This document shows, one piece after another, positions 48,975 through 59,953 of a DNA stretch of 64,000 nt (positions are counted from its first letter, which is position 1; each line of letters opens with the position of its first letter). Origin of the DNA: UBA1443 sp964445745 (GTDB lineage: Bacteria > Omnitrophota > Omnitrophia > Omnitrophales > Aquincolibacteriaceae); NCBI GenBank assembly GCA_964445745.1, contig CAYULU010000003.1, positions 1-64,000 on the forward strand, given 5' to 3'. Below the pieces are notes generated by a model. It ran no database searches, was not told the origin of the DNA, and saw only the letters and a program-made list of their open reading frames with translations. The position numbers were made by a program, and so were the translations under genes.

Positions 48975-51056
48975 TCAGCTCGCGATAATTTTCTCCGCGA
49001 TCATTCTCGGAACTTCCTGATAAGTATTTGGCTCCATCGTATAGGTTGCTCGTCCCTGAGAGAGAGAACGAACTGCCGTTGCATAACCAAACATTTCAGA
49101 AAGAGGCACCAGCCCACGAATGGATTTTAAATGCCCCCGGTTACTTAGTTCCTGAATAACACACCGACGCGAATTAAGATCTCCGATAACATCACCCATG
49201 TATTCTTCAGGCACAAGGACCTCAACAAGCATAATCGGTTCGAGCAGAATAGGCTTCGCCCTTTTGAAGGCATCTTTGAACGCGAAAATACCAGCCATTT
49301 TAAAAGCAATTTCCGAGGAGTCGACTTCGTGATAACTCCCATCAAAAACCGTCGCTTTCACGTCGGTGACGGGATAACCTGCCAACACACCATTGGTGCA
49401 AGCATCCATAACGCCATCCTCCACCGCGGGAATATACTCCCTTGGGATGGTACCGCCCACGACCTTATTTTCAAATTCAATACCCTTGCCTCGCTCAAGC
49501 GCTTCAACCTTAAGATAGCAATGTCCGTACTGACCCCGACCACCCGTCTGCTTAATGAATTTTCCTTCCGCCTCCGCCATCCCCAAAATAGTTTCTTTGT
49601 AAGCAACCTGAGGTTTACCGACGTTGACCTGAACTCCATATTCACGTTTTAAAATATCGATCTTAATATCCAGATGAAGTTCACCCATACCCCCGATAAG
49701 GGTTTGTACCGTTTCCTGGTCAGTCTTAACACGAAACGTAGGATCTTCAGCAACGAGCTTCCCAATCGCATCCGAAAGTTTATCACGATCCGCCTTAGTC
49801 TTCGGCTCAATTGCCATCCAGATGACAGGCTCCGGGACAAACATCGCCTCAAGCAGAATAGGATGTTTTTCGTCGCAGAACGTATCACCGGTTTTTACAT
49901 CCTTAAGTCCGACCGCCGCAACGATATTTCCAGCACCCGCCTCATCAATTTCCTCACGCTTGTTCGAATGCATAATCAAAAGCCGCCCCAATCGCTCCGT
50001 TTTTCCGGTCCGAGTGTTGGTGATATAAGATGCCGATGCGAGCGTGCCCGAATAAATTCGAATAAAGGTTAATGTCCCTACAAACTTGTCACTTGCGATC
50101 TTGAACGCATAACAACTGAGCGGTGCTTTATCATCCGTTTCACGGACAATTTCATTTCCGGTCTCAGGATCTGTACCTTTAACCGGCGGTACATCTTTCG
50201 GCGATGGCAAATAATCCACAACCGCATCGAGCATTTGCTGTACACCTTTGTTCTTTAACGAAGATCCCACAATTACCGGAGTCATCTTAAGTGAAACCGT
50301 CCCTTTGCGAATTGCAGCTTTTATTTCTGCAATGGTCGGCTCCTGACCTTCAATAAACTTTTGCATTAAATGATCATCACATTCAGAGACTTTTTCAATC
50401 ATAAACTCACGGGCTTTTTTGCAAGTATCAAGATACTCTTCGGGGACATCGATGGTTTGAAATTTAGCTCCAAGGCTGTCATCATCAAAAATAAAAGCTT
50501 TCATTTCAACAAGATCGATCAACCCTTTGAAATTTTCTTCTCGACCAATCGGATATTGTATCGGAACAGCGTTCGCCCCGAGCTGATCCCGCATTTGCTG
50601 GACATTTTTCTCAAATTCCGCACCGGTACGATCCATCTTATTGATATAAGCAATCCGTGGAACATGATATCGATCCGCTTGCCGCCAAACCGTTTCAGAC
50701 TGTGGCTCGACACCTTCCACCGCACCGAAAACAGCTACACAACCGTCCAGCACGCGCAAAGACCTTTCGACCTCAATAGTAAAATCTACGTGGCCGGGGG
50801 TATCAATAAGGTTAATCCGGCAATCTCTCCAAAAACAGGTCGTCGCCGCAGACGTAATCGTAATACCGCGCTCCTGCTCTTGCTCCATCCAGTCCATCAC
50901 TGCGGTCCCTTCATGCACTTCACCAACCTTGTAGGTTCGCCCAGTGTAAAAAAGAATACGCTCAGACGTAGTGGTTTTTCCTGCATCGATATGCGCCGCA
51001 ATACCGATGTTACGAATTTTTTCTAGCGGATAATGTATTTTTTTATCGTCTGCCAT
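48975..51056 (-). CDS. fusA: Elongation factor G
   Basis: Translocase GTPase. P-loop IAAHIDAGKTTTSERILFYT, switch II DTPGHVDFTIEVERSLRVLD, NKMDRTGA; domain II to V follow with QTGGRGQYGHCYLKVE and the C-terminal RRCVIQELSNRGHLKSIRG. 693 aa. Here the str operon runs rpsL-rpsG-fusA without tuf, which is instead next to rpmG. Confidence 0.97.
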   Translation of the reverse strand: MADDKKIHYPLEKIRNIGIAAHIDAGKTTTSERILFYTGRTYKVGEVHEGTAVMDWMEQEQERGITITSAATTCFWRDCRINLIDTPGHVDFTIEVERSLRVLDGCVAVFGAVEGVEPQSETVWRQADRYHVPRIAYINKMDRTGAEFEKNVQQMRDQLGANAVPIQYPIGREENFKGLIDLVEMKAFIFDDDSLGAKFQTIDVPEEYLDTCKKAREFMIEKVSECDDHLMQKFIEGQEPTIAEIKAAIRKGTVSLKMTPVIVGSSLKNKGVQQMLDAVVDYLPSPKDVPPVKGTDPETGNEIVRETDDKAPLSCYAFKIASDKFVGTLTFIRIYSGTLASASYITNTRTGKTERLGRLLIMHSNKREEIDEAGAGNIVAAVGLKDVKTGDTFCDEKHPILLEAMFVPEPVIWMAIEPKTKADRDKLSDAIGKLVAEDPTFRVKTDQETVQTLIGGMGELHLDIKIDILKREYGVQVNVGKPQVAYKETILGMAEAEGKFIKQTGGRGQYGHCYLKVEALERGKGIEFENKVVGGTIPREYIPAVEDGVMDACTNGVLAGYPVTDVKATVFDGSYHEVDSSEIAFKMAGIFAFKDAFKRAKPILLEPIMLVEVLVPEEYMGDVIGDLNSRRCVIQELSNRGHLKSIRGLVPLSEMFGYATAVRSLSQGRATYTMEPNTYQEVPRMIAEKIIAS

Positions 51057-51129
51057 GATATTTTTGCATTTCTATTTAATCACGTTACCACGCATGTTTT
51101 TGGAGCCATCAATTATTTCCGGCCATCTA

Positions 51130-51597
51130 TTACCAACGATAATGCGCAAACGCCCTGTTGGATTCAGCCATCTTATGAACATCTTCTCTCTTTTTAACGG
51201 CCGCACCGGTCTTATTAAAGCCATCGATCAGTTCCTGCGCAAGCTTCTCGTGCATAGGTTTTCCCTTTCGTTCACGGGAATAGGCACGGATCCATCGAAG
51301 CGCAAGAGATTGACCACGCTCTTCCGGGACACTGACCGGCACTTGGTAGGTCGCCCCGCCAACTCGGCGAGACTTCGTTTCCAAAAGAGGTCGGATATTA
51401 TCCACGGAATGATGAAAAACTTCAAGAGGTTCTTTTGAAGTTTTTTCTTTGATAATATCGAACGCCTGATAAACAATTTTTTCAGCGATTGATTTTTTCC
51501 CGCGCTCCATAACAACGTTGATCAGTTTTGCAACCAACAAGTCATTAAAACGTGGGTCGGGATCAATTCTTCTTTTTTGTGCGCGACGCCTTCTCAT
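51130..51597 (-). CDS. rpsG: 30S ribosomal protein S7
   Basis: Nucleates assembly of the 30S head. MRRRRAQKRRIDPDPRFNDL, AKLINVVMERGKKSIAEKIV, VGGATYQVPVSVPEERGQSL. 155 aa. Overlaps rpsL by 4 nt. Confidence 0.97.
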   Translation of the reverse strand: MRRRRAQKRRIDPDPRFNDLLVAKLINVVMERGKKSIAEKIVYQAFDIIKEKTSKEPLEVFHHSVDNIRPLLETKSRRVGGATYQVPVSVPEERGQSLALRWIRAYSRERKGKPMHEKLAQELIDGFNKTGAAVKKREDVHKMAESNRAFAHYRW

Positions 51598-51986
51598 GCT
51601 GCCTTTGCATCCTTCTTGGGTGTTTTGGCTCCGTATTTGGAGCGTGATTTAGTACGGTCCGCGACACCACCGGTGTCGAGTTTCCCGCGAACAATATGGT
51701 AACGTACGCCGGGAAGATCTTTAACGCGACCTCCACGCACAAGTACAATCGAGTGCTCCTGAAGATTATGCCCCACCCCCGGGATATAGGCAGTGACTTC
51801 CTCTCCATTGGTAAGCCTCACCCGCGCAATCTTTCGTAGCGCCGAGTTTGGCTTCTTGGGAGTTTGTGTACGAACCATGAGACAAACCCCTTTTCGAAAC
51901 GGCGCGTTATGCAAGGCCGGAGATTTTGACTTCGTTTCAAATTTTTTTCTACCGTACTTGATCAATTGATTTATTGTGGGTGCCAT
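51594..51986 (-). CDS. rpsL: 30S ribosomal protein S12
   Basis: Decoding-centre protein. MAPTINQLIKYGRKKFETKS, GVCLMVRTQTPKKPNSALRK (the streptomycin-site lysine is the usual Lys), YIPGVGHNLQEHSIVLVRGG. 130 aa. The 97-nt gap after rpoC carries an inverted repeat at 52003-52029. Confidence 0.97.
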   Translation of the reverse strand: MAPTINQLIKYGRKKFETKSKSPALHNAPFRKGVCLMVRTQTPKKPNSALRKIARVRLTNGEEVTAYIPGVGHNLQEHSIVLVRGGRVKDLPGVRYHIVRGKLDTGGVADRTKSRSKYGAKTPKKDAKAA

Positions 51987-52002
51987 TATCTTTTACCCCG
52001 TT

Positions 52003-52029
52003 AAAACAGATTTCTAACACATCTGTTTT
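52003..52029 (-). other. Perfect 9-bp inverted repeat upstream of rpsL
   Basis: AAAACAGAT (52003-52011) and ATCTGTTTT (52021-52029) with a 9-nt loop, ending 17 nt before the rpsL ATG. On the minus-strand transcript the stem ends with TTTT, like a weak attenuator or RNA-processing site between rpoC and the str operon. Confidence 0.5.
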
Positions 52030-52083
52030 GTTTAATATTTTATTTTTAACTTTATTTGACCCGCGAGCTTACCTTCCAGCTCT

Positions 52084-55000
52084 TCAACGGGGTGTGTCTT
52101 TTGACGAAACTTCTTCCGTAGCTTTAGCCTTGGATTTTTCCGGATCCGGCAGTACATCCGTCAGATCCTTTCCCATTTCAATATTATGGTGAATTTTAAA
52201 ACCCGTTCCTGCGGGTACGAGATGTCCCATAATAACGTTTTCTTTTAGACCCTGCAGAAAATCGCGCTTCCCGGCCGACGCGGCTTCCGTCAGCACACGG
52301 GTCGTTTCCTGGAAACTCGCCGCAGAAATAAAACTATCCGTCGTCAGAGATGCCTTGGTAATTCCGAGTAGAATGGCCGTACCGACAGCCGGCTTCTTGC
52401 CTTTCTTTACCATCTTCTCGTTTTCCTCAGCAAATTTTAATTTTTCGACATGAGATCCAACCAGAAAATCCGTATCTCCTGGATCTTCAATGCGCACTTT
52501 CCGAAGCATTTGACGGACGATAACTTCGACGTGCTTGTCGTTTAGTTTTACTCCCTGTAGACGATAGACCTCCTGCACTTCGTCAACAAGATAAGCTTGC
52601 AGGCTTCGTTCACCGGAAACCCGCAGGATATCTTGCGGAACAACAGGACCATCCACAAGTTGCTGACCCGCAAATACCTTGTCCCCCTTATAAACGTTGA
52701 GGTGTTTACCGTGGGGAATAAGATATTCTTTGGTCATGCCCGTCGAACTTTTGACGATGATCTTTCGTTGCCCCTTCACAACTTCACCAATCTCAACCAC
52801 ACCGTCAATTTCAGAAATAATCGCGGGATTTTTCGGCTTGCGCGCTTCAAAAAGCTCGGCCACACGAGGAAGACCTCCCGTAATATCACGGGTCTTTGCA
52901 ATTTTTCTAGGAGTCTTCGCAAGGAGCGTACCCCCGGTCACCTGCTGACCATCCTTCACGACAACGTGGGCGGCGGTCGGGATCGGATAAAACGCCAGGA
53001 TTTCCTCATTGGCTCCGACAATCAAAAGCTGAGGATGGTGATCCTCCTTGTGCTCGATGATGACACGCTCGACCATGCCAGTCGTCGCGTCGATTTCTTC
53101 ATTCATCGTTACGCCATCTTTGATGTCCTCATATTTTACCTTTCCGGATACTTCCGTCAAAATCGGAACAGTATACGGATCCCATTTCACAAAAATCTCA
53201 CCCTTCTTAACCGTCTCACCGTCTTTATAGTGAATAATCGCTCCGGTCGGGATGGTATAGCGCTCTAACTCACGTCCCGTTGAATCATGTATGGAAAGCT
53301 GACCATTACGATTAAGCACCACAATTTCGCCCGTTTTAGTCACAACGGTCTTTAAACTGTGATACTGCAACGCACCTTCATTGCGGGACTTATAATAAGA
53401 TTGTTCGATCACACGCGACGCCGTACCCCCAATGTGGAACGTCCGCATGGTTAACTGGGTTCCAGGTTCTCCAATGGACTGCGCTGCGATAATGCCGCTG
53501 GCGGTACCAAGCTCAACAAGTTTTCGCGTCGCAAGATCACGGCCATAACACTTTGCACAAACACCCTTTTGGGCTTCGCAACAAAGAACCGAACGAACCC
53601 TGATCTTTTCAATCCCAGCTTCCTCAATCTTGGCAACAATCGCTTCATCAATCAAATCACCCGACTTCACAATCACCTGGTCCGTAATCACGTCCACGAC
53701 GTTATCCAGTGCCACACGACCCAAGATGCGATCCGCCAACGGGACAATAACATCTTCCCCTTCATAGTACGGTTCCATCACAATCCCGTTCAAAGTGCCA
53801 CAGTCGTCCAGAGAGATAATAACGTCCTGCGCAACGTCGACAAGACGGCGCGTCAAATATCCCGAGTCTGCCGTCTTGAGAGCCGTATCCGCCAACCCCT
53901 TACGCGCGCCGTGCGTTGAAATAAAATAATCGAGCACGGTCAGTCCTTCTCTGAAATTCGCCGTGATAGGGTTTTCGATAATCTCGCCAGACGGTTTTGC
54001 CATCAAACCACGCATACCGGCTAACTGACGAATTTGCTGCTTTGAACCACGAGCTCCCGAATCCGCCATCATAAAAATAGGATTAAAGGGATCCAATTCC
54101 TCAAACATAACATCCGAAACACGATCCGTTGCATGCGTCCAGATATCAATAATCTTATTCTTGCGCTCACCGTCCGTAATAATACCCTGTTTGTACTGGC
54201 TCTCGATGGATTTCACTTCCTTATGAGACTCAATAAGAATCGATTCTTTTTTATCTGGGATCTGAATATCATCAATCCCGATCGAAATTCCTCCGCTGGT
54301 CGCCGCATCAAAACCAAGAGATTTGAGCCTGTCAAGAAGATCCACAACAATCGCGTGTCCGAACTTGTGATAACAGTCCGTAATAATTTTTGAAAGCTTG
54401 CCTTTGCTGACAACTTCATTGACGAACCGGAAACCTTTTGGCAAGGCCTCATTTAGCAAAATACGCCCCATCGTCGTATCAATCACATCGCCGGAATCAA
54501 GCTTGATCTTACATTTCGCGTGTTTGTGAATTTGTCTATCCTGAAAAGCGAGGAAAGCCTCCTGATAACTTCCAAAAAACAATCCTTCCCCTTTTAGGCC
54601 TTCACGCATTTTGGTCAGATAATAAATCCCAAGCACAATATCCTGCGTCGGCGTCATGATGGGGTTTCCGCTTGCCGGTGAAAAAATATTATTTGCGGAA
54701 AGCATCAGGATCCGGGCTTCCATCATCGCCTCCATCGACAGCGGAACGTGAACGGCCATCTGGTCACCATCAAAGTCGGCGTTGAACGCGGTACACACCA
54801 GTGGATGGATTCGAATCGCGTTCCCCTCGATAAGCGTTGGCTCGAAAGCCTGGATACCCAACCTGTGAAGTGTGGGCGCACGATTCAGCATCACCGGGTG
54901 TTCATGAATAACTTCCTCGAGAATATCCCAAACTTCAGGTTTTACGCGTTCCACCATTTTTTTCGCCGAACGAATGGTGTGCACATGACCGCGCTCCTTA

Positions 55001-56130
55001 AGCTTACGGATGATAAACGGCTCAAAAAGCTCGAGCGCCATCTTTTTAGGAAGCCCACACTGATGCAGTCTGAGTTCCGGACCGATAACAATGACAGAAC
55101 GGCCTGAATAATCCACGCGTTTTCCTAAAAGATTTTGGCGGAATCGGCCCTGTTTACCTTTGAGCATATCACTTAAGGATTTGAGAGGCCGGTTCCCAGC
55201 GCCAAGGACAGGGCGACCGTGACGGCCATTATCGAAAAGAGCATCAACGGCTTCTTGCAACATACGTTTTTCATTCCGGATGATGACATCAGGCGCCTTA
55301 AGATCCAGAAGCTTACGAAGACGGTTATTACGATTAATAACCCGTCGATAAAGATCGTTCAAGTCACTGGTCGCGAACCGCCCGCCATCGAGCGCCACTA
55401 AAGGCCGAAGATCCGGCGGAATCACTGGAATGACCCTCATGATCATCCACTCCGGCTTATTACCCGACTTGCGAAAAGCCTCGACGATCTTGAGAATTTT
55501 TACTGCCCGTGCGCGAGACTGCTTGGATTTCGAAACTTTCACCTGCCGTTGATATTTCTGAGTCAACTTATCCAGGTCAATTTCGGAAAGCAACTTTTGA
55601 ACCGCCTCGGCGCCCATCATGGCATCGAAGGCATCCAGTCCATATTGCTCCTGCGCTTTATGGAATTCTTCTTCTGTTAAGAGTTGGCGGGCCTTGAGAG
55701 GAGTTTGTTTGGGATCGATGACGATGTACTCCTCGTAATAGAGAACCTTTTCAAGTGCACGAACACTTAAATCAAGAAGATTTCCGATCCGTGACGGCAT
55801 CGTCTTGAAAAACCAAATATGGGATACAGGCGTTACCAGATCAATATGTCCCATCCGCTCACGCCGTACGCGAGCCTGCGTCACTTCCACGCCACATCGA
55901 TCGCAGGTAATCCCTTTGTGCTTAATACGCTTGTACTTACCGCAGGCACACTCATAATCTTTTGTAGGCCCAAAAATACGTTCGCAGAAGAGACCGTCTT
56001 TTTCGGGCTTGAGCGTTCTGTAGTTGATAGTCTCCGGCTTTCTTACTTCCCCCTTGGACCATTTTCGGATCGTTTCGGGTGAAGCAACTCGGATCGCAAC
56101 AGAATCAAAGGTGTTAACGTCGTAGTTCAT
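52084..56130 (-). CDS. rpoC: RNA polymerase beta-prime subunit
   Basis: Catalytic subunit with the magnesium-binding NADFDGDQMAVHVPLS, N-terminal zinc site CACGKYKRIKHKGITCDRCG, the clamp and bridge helix region SGARGSKQQIRQLAGMRGL, and the second zinc-binding cluster CCEAQKGVCAKCYGRDLA. 1348 aa, without an obvious large lineage insertion. Overlaps rpoB by 4 nt (ATGA). Confidence 0.98.
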   Translation of the reverse strand: MNYDVNTFDSVAIRVASPETIRKWSKGEVRKPETINYRTLKPEKDGLFCERIFGPTKDYECACGKYKRIKHKGITCDRCGVEVTQARVRRERMGHIDLVTPVSHIWFFKTMPSRIGNLLDLSVRALEKVLYYEEYIVIDPKQTPLKARQLLTEEEFHKAQEQYGLDAFDAMMGAEAVQKLLSEIDLDKLTQKYQRQVKVSKSKQSRARAVKILKIVEAFRKSGNKPEWMIMRVIPVIPPDLRPLVALDGGRFATSDLNDLYRRVINRNNRLRKLLDLKAPDVIIRNEKRMLQEAVDALFDNGRHGRPVLGAGNRPLKSLSDMLKGKQGRFRQNLLGKRVDYSGRSVIVIGPELRLHQCGLPKKMALELFEPFIIRKLKERGHVHTIRSAKKMVERVKPEVWDILEEVIHEHPVMLNRAPTLHRLGIQAFEPTLIEGNAIRIHPLVCTAFNADFDGDQMAVHVPLSMEAMMEARILMLSANNIFSPASGNPIMTPTQDIVLGIYYLTKMREGLKGEGLFFGSYQEAFLAFQDRQIHKHAKCKIKLDSGDVIDTTMGRILLNEALPKGFRFVNEVVSKGKLSKIITDCYHKFGHAIVVDLLDRLKSLGFDAATSGGISIGIDDIQIPDKKESILIESHKEVKSIESQYKQGIITDGERKNKIIDIWTHATDRVSDVMFEELDPFNPIFMMADSGARGSKQQIRQLAGMRGLMAKPSGEIIENPITANFREGLTVLDYFISTHGARKGLADTALKTADSGYLTRRLVDVAQDVIISLDDCGTLNGIVMEPYYEGEDVIVPLADRILGRVALDNVVDVITDQVIVKSGDLIDEAIVAKIEEAGIEKIRVRSVLCCEAQKGVCAKCYGRDLATRKLVELGTASGIIAAQSIGEPGTQLTMRTFHIGGTASRVIEQSYYKSRNEGALQYHSLKTVVTKTGEIVVLNRNGQLSIHDSTGRELERYTIPTGAIIHYKDGETVKKGEIFVKWDPYTVPILTEVSGKVKYEDIKDGVTMNEEIDATTGMVERVIIEHKEDHHPQLLIVGANEEILAFYPIPTAAHVVVKDGQQVTGGTLLAKTPRKIAKTRDITGGLPRVAELFEARKPKNPAIISEIDGVVEIGEVVKGQRKIIVKSSTGMTKEYLIPHGKHLNVYKGDKVFAGQQLVDGPVVPQDILRVSGERSLQAYLVDEVQEVYRLQGVKLNDKHVEVIVRQMLRKVRIEDPGDTDFLVGSHVEKLKFAEENEKMVKKGKKPAVGTAILLGITKASLTTDSFISAASFQETTRVLTEAASAGKRDFLQGLKENVIMGHLVPAGTGFKIHHNIEMGKDLTDVLPDPEKSKAKATEEVSSKDTPR

Positions 56131-59100
56131 ACTTTCAGCTTCTCCTTAGCCTCTTCTTTAGCATCGAATTCGGCTTTGGTTTCCGTCTTAGAAAACTTGG
56201 CGCCTCCGGCCCGCTCTGGAACAATATCCAGACCCAGCGCCTGAAGCTCTTTAACAAGCACGTTAAAGGATTCCGGTGTCCCCGCATGCAGTGCAGGCTC
56301 ACCTTTCACAATGGCTTCATAAACCCTTGTACGGCCAACCACATCATCTGATTTGACAGTTAACAACTCCTGGAGCGTAAACGCGGCACCATAAGCCTCG
56401 AGCGCCCACACTTCCATTTCTCCAAAACGTTGGCCGCCAAATTGCGCTTTTCCACCCAACGGTTGCTGGGTCACAAGCGAATACGGCCCGATCGAGCGGG
56501 CATGAATTTTGTCATCTGCCAAATGTGCCAGTTTCAGCATGTAAATATAACCCACGGTCACCTTACTATCAAAGGGATCACCGGTACGGCCATCCATCAA
56601 CGTCACTTTTCCGTCCAGCGGAAGGTTCGCCTCTTTCATCATCGCTTTAATCTCTTCTTCAGTCGCGCCTGAAAACACCGGCGTTTCCACATGCAAACCG
56701 AGCGCCTTTGCGGCCCACCCAAGGTGGGTTTCAAGAATTTGCCCAACGTTCATACGGGAAGGTACACCAAGCGGGTTTAAAATAATGTCCACCGAGGTTC
56801 CGTCATCCATAAATGGCATATCTTCTTCGGGAAGGATTTTTGCAATCACACCTTTGTTTCCGTGACGACCTGCCATTTTGTCTCCAACCGATATCTTGCG
56901 CTTCGAGCAGACATAGACCACGACCTTTTTAATCACACCTGGAGGAAGCTCATCCCCTTTTTTGACCCGGTCAATTTCGCGGGTCCGTTCCGCTACAAGC
57001 TCATCAATTTCATCGCCCCAGACACGCGCAATTTTCTTGATACTTTCCTCAAGATCAGGATCGTCGTCAATCCGAAGAGAATCCCAGTCGCAACTTTCAA
57101 GCTTCTTAAGGTCACCTTTCGTGATGACATGACCGGCCTTAATAAGCACTTCACCTAAAATATCGTCCAAAAGATCCTCAGAAAGTTTTTTTCCGATCAC
57201 CATATCCGAGACTTTGTTCAACCTTTCGCGTTTTAGCAATTCAATGCGATCGGTATATCGCTCTTTAATCTCGTTAATGTCTTTATTTTCTTGTTTCCGC
57301 TCTTCCTTAGTCTTTGCTGCAGATTCCTTACGGGCAAATACTTTGACGTCAACCACAATCCCCTCCACCCCCGGAGGAACCGTCAAGGAGGCGTCACGGA
57401 CATCACCTGCTTTTTCACCAAAAATCGCCCGGAGTAATTTTTCTTCCGGAGACAGTTCAATCTCGGATTTAGGTGTAATTTTGCCGACGAGAATATCACC
57501 AGGCTTCACTTCCGCCCCGATTCTCACAATTCCTTCTTCATCGAGATCTTTCAGAGATTCTTCGCTAACATTCGGAATGTCCCGGGTAATCTCTTCATTA
57601 CCCAACTTCGTGTCCCGAGCTTCGATGTCAAATTCTTCAATATGGAGCGAGGTATAAGTGTCCTGCTTGCAAAGTTTTTCACTGACGATGATCGCGTCTT
57701 CAAAGTTGTAACCTCGCCATGGCATAAATGCCACCAGGACGTTACGTCCAAGCGCCAAGTCACCGCCCTGTGTTCCGGCGCCATCTGCGATCAAATCACC
57801 ACGCTTAACTTTATCTCCAATCTGGACAAGAGGCCGCTGATTAATACAAGTGCCGGCATTGGAGCGTTTAAACTTTTTGAGCTTGTACACAAAATCATCG
57901 ATGACAATTTCCTCAGAAGAAACAGCGGTAACGGTCCCCCGTGACTTAGCCGCAAGTACTGCACCTGAATCTTTCGCAACATGCCTTTCCATACCCGTAC
58001 CAACTAGGGGTGCCTCAGTGGTGAGAAGAGGCACTGCCTGTCGTTGCATGTTGGACCCCATAAGAGCCCGGTTCGCGTCATCATGCTCAAGAAACGGGAT
58101 AAGAGCCGCCGCCACCGAAACAATCTGTCTCGGAGAAACGTCCATGTAATCAATTTCTTCGGGCTTTTTCTTGGGGAAATCGCCACGGAACCGGCAAGAA
58201 GTTTGATCACTCAAAAATCGACCCGACTTATCAACGGGTGCATTGGCCTGCGCGATCACATACTTGTCTTCTTCATCGGCCGTCAAAAAATCAATTTTTT
58301 CGGTGACCCGGCCGTTGACTACTTTTCGATAAGGGCTCTCAAGAAAACCGATGTCATTGACGCGGGCAAAAGTACTCAAGGACGCAATCAGACCGATGTT
58401 CGGACCTTCCGGCGTTTCGATTGGACAAACGCGACCATAATGCGACGGATGAACGTCGCGGACTTCAAAACCCGCACGTTCGCGAGAAAGTCCACCGGGC
58501 CCCAATGCAGAAAGGCGTCGCTTATGGGTCAACTCAGCCAACGGATTCGTTTGATCCATAAACTGTGAAAGCTGACTGCGGCCAAAGAAATCTTTAATCG
58601 CCGCCGAAATTAATTTGGGGTTGATCAGATTATGCGGCATCGCAGCATCCAGATCATAAATCGACATGCGCTCAACGCATGATCGCTTCATGCGGGCCAA
58701 TCCGACCCGAAACTGATTTTGAAGAAGCTCACCCACGGAACGGACACGACGATTCCCAAGGTGGTCAATATCGTCAACGCGAACATCGCCCGCGCGGAGC
58801 TTGAGCAGCATCCCGACCACCTTGATCACATCATCCCGACGCAACGTAGTTTGTTTCATCTCCTGTTCGAGACCCAATTTCTTATTGAGCATAAAACGCC
58901 CCACCACTCCAAGGTCATAGCGCTGTTGATCAAAGAAAAGCTTTTGGATCAGATCTTTCGCGCTTGCTTCGGTTGGCGGATCGCCCGGGCGGATTCGACG
59001 ATAAATCGCCATTTGCGCATCGATTGAATTTCGATAAGGGTCTCTTTCAATTGTATTAATCAAACAAAGATCATCTTTGGTAACTCGGGCAATCGAAAAC

Positions 59101-59906
59101 GATGTGACATTATTAGCAAGCAGCAACTCGATATTTTCTTTCGAAAGTTTACTTCCAGCGAGAAGAATCGGCTCCTTAGACTGGGGGTGCAAAATATCCT
59201 CAGCCAGGTATTCATTTTCGATATCCTTAAGCGTTGACTTTTCAACGCTTTTAACTTTTTCAACAGGATAAAGTTCCTTGAGAATATCGTAAGTTGAGGA
59301 ATATCCGAGGGCGCGCAAAAGCGCCGTCGCAAGGATTTTGCGTCGGCGATCAATATAGGCATAGAGGACATCATTAACATCCGATTCGAACTCGAGCCAC
59401 GCACCGCGATAAGGAATGATCCGAACCGAATAAATTCGTTTACCGCTCGGATGAATCGCTTCTTCCAAGGAGGCTCCGGGAGAGCGATGCAATTGGCTCA
59501 CAATCACGCGTTCAGCGCCGTTAATGATAAACGTACCCGTTTCAGTCATGAGCGGGAGCTCACCAATGTAAACTTCCTGTTCCTTGGCTACACCTTTTCG
59601 GACTAAACGCAGTTTGACCTTCATCGGAGCCGCATAAGTCATACCCCGTTTTTGGCATTCCACGATGGAATATTTGGGTTTACCAAGCGTGTACCCCTCG
59701 TATTCAAGGCGACAGGTCCCATCAAAACTTTCGATCGGAAAACAATCCGCGAACGCTGATTCCAGACCCTGTCGTTTACGCCGGCGGCCACTACGATTTG
59801 ACTGCAGAAACTCCTCGTAAGACTGAATCTGGATCTCAACCAGATTCGGAAGTTCCATGGTGTCCTGAATTTTGGTAAAACTTTTCCTCTTTATCAAAGG
59901 CATCAT
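56127..59906 (-). CDS. rpoB: RNA polymerase beta subunit
   Basis: Second-largest subunit. Rifampicin-pocket region QLSQFMDQTNPLAELTHKRR and LSALGPGGLSRERAGFEVRD keeps the susceptible-type residues. Further blocks VAFMPWRGYNFEDAIIVSEK, SVGDKMAGRHGNKGVIAKIL and the C-terminal KAQFGGQRFGEMEVWALEAY. 1259 aa. AAGGAGGGCATTCATCTA precedes the ATG; 47 nt after rplL. Confidence 0.98.
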   Translation of the reverse strand: MMPLIKRKSFTKIQDTMELPNLVEIQIQSYEEFLQSNRSGRRRKRQGLESAFADCFPIESFDGTCRLEYEGYTLGKPKYSIVECQKRGMTYAAPMKVKLRLVRKGVAKEQEVYIGELPLMTETGTFIINGAERVIVSQLHRSPGASLEEAIHPSGKRIYSVRIIPYRGAWLEFESDVNDVLYAYIDRRRKILATALLRALGYSSTYDILKELYPVEKVKSVEKSTLKDIENEYLAEDILHPQSKEPILLAGSKLSKENIELLLANNVTSFSIARVTKDDLCLINTIERDPYRNSIDAQMAIYRRIRPGDPPTEASAKDLIQKLFFDQQRYDLGVVGRFMLNKKLGLEQEMKQTTLRRDDVIKVVGMLLKLRAGDVRVDDIDHLGNRRVRSVGELLQNQFRVGLARMKRSCVERMSIYDLDAAMPHNLINPKLISAAIKDFFGRSQLSQFMDQTNPLAELTHKRRLSALGPGGLSRERAGFEVRDVHPSHYGRVCPIETPEGPNIGLIASLSTFARVNDIGFLESPYRKVVNGRVTEKIDFLTADEEDKYVIAQANAPVDKSGRFLSDQTSCRFRGDFPKKKPEEIDYMDVSPRQIVSVAAALIPFLEHDDANRALMGSNMQRQAVPLLTTEAPLVGTGMERHVAKDSGAVLAAKSRGTVTAVSSEEIVIDDFVYKLKKFKRSNAGTCINQRPLVQIGDKVKRGDLIADGAGTQGGDLALGRNVLVAFMPWRGYNFEDAIIVSEKLCKQDTYTSLHIEEFDIEARDTKLGNEEITRDIPNVSEESLKDLDEEGIVRIGAEVKPGDILVGKITPKSEIELSPEEKLLRAIFGEKAGDVRDASLTVPPGVEGIVVDVKVFARKESAAKTKEERKQENKDINEIKERYTDRIELLKRERLNKVSDMVIGKKLSEDLLDDILGEVLIKAGHVITKGDLKKLESCDWDSLRIDDDPDLEESIKKIARVWGDEIDELVAERTREIDRVKKGDELPPGVIKKVVVYVCSKRKISVGDKMAGRHGNKGVIAKILPEEDMPFMDDGTSVDIILNPLGVPSRMNVGQILETHLGWAAKALGLHVETPVFSGATEEEIKAMMKEANLPLDGKVTLMDGRTGDPFDSKVTVGYIYMLKLAHLADDKIHARSIGPYSLVTQQPLGGKAQFGGQRFGEMEVWALEAYGAAFTLQELLTVKSDDVVGRTRVYEAIVKGEPALHAGTPESFNVLVKELQALGLDIVPERAGGAKFSKTETKAEFDAKEEAKEKLKV

Positions 59907-59953
59907 TAGATGAATGCCCTCCTTAGAATGGTGTAACCTGAACAGAAAGGTGC

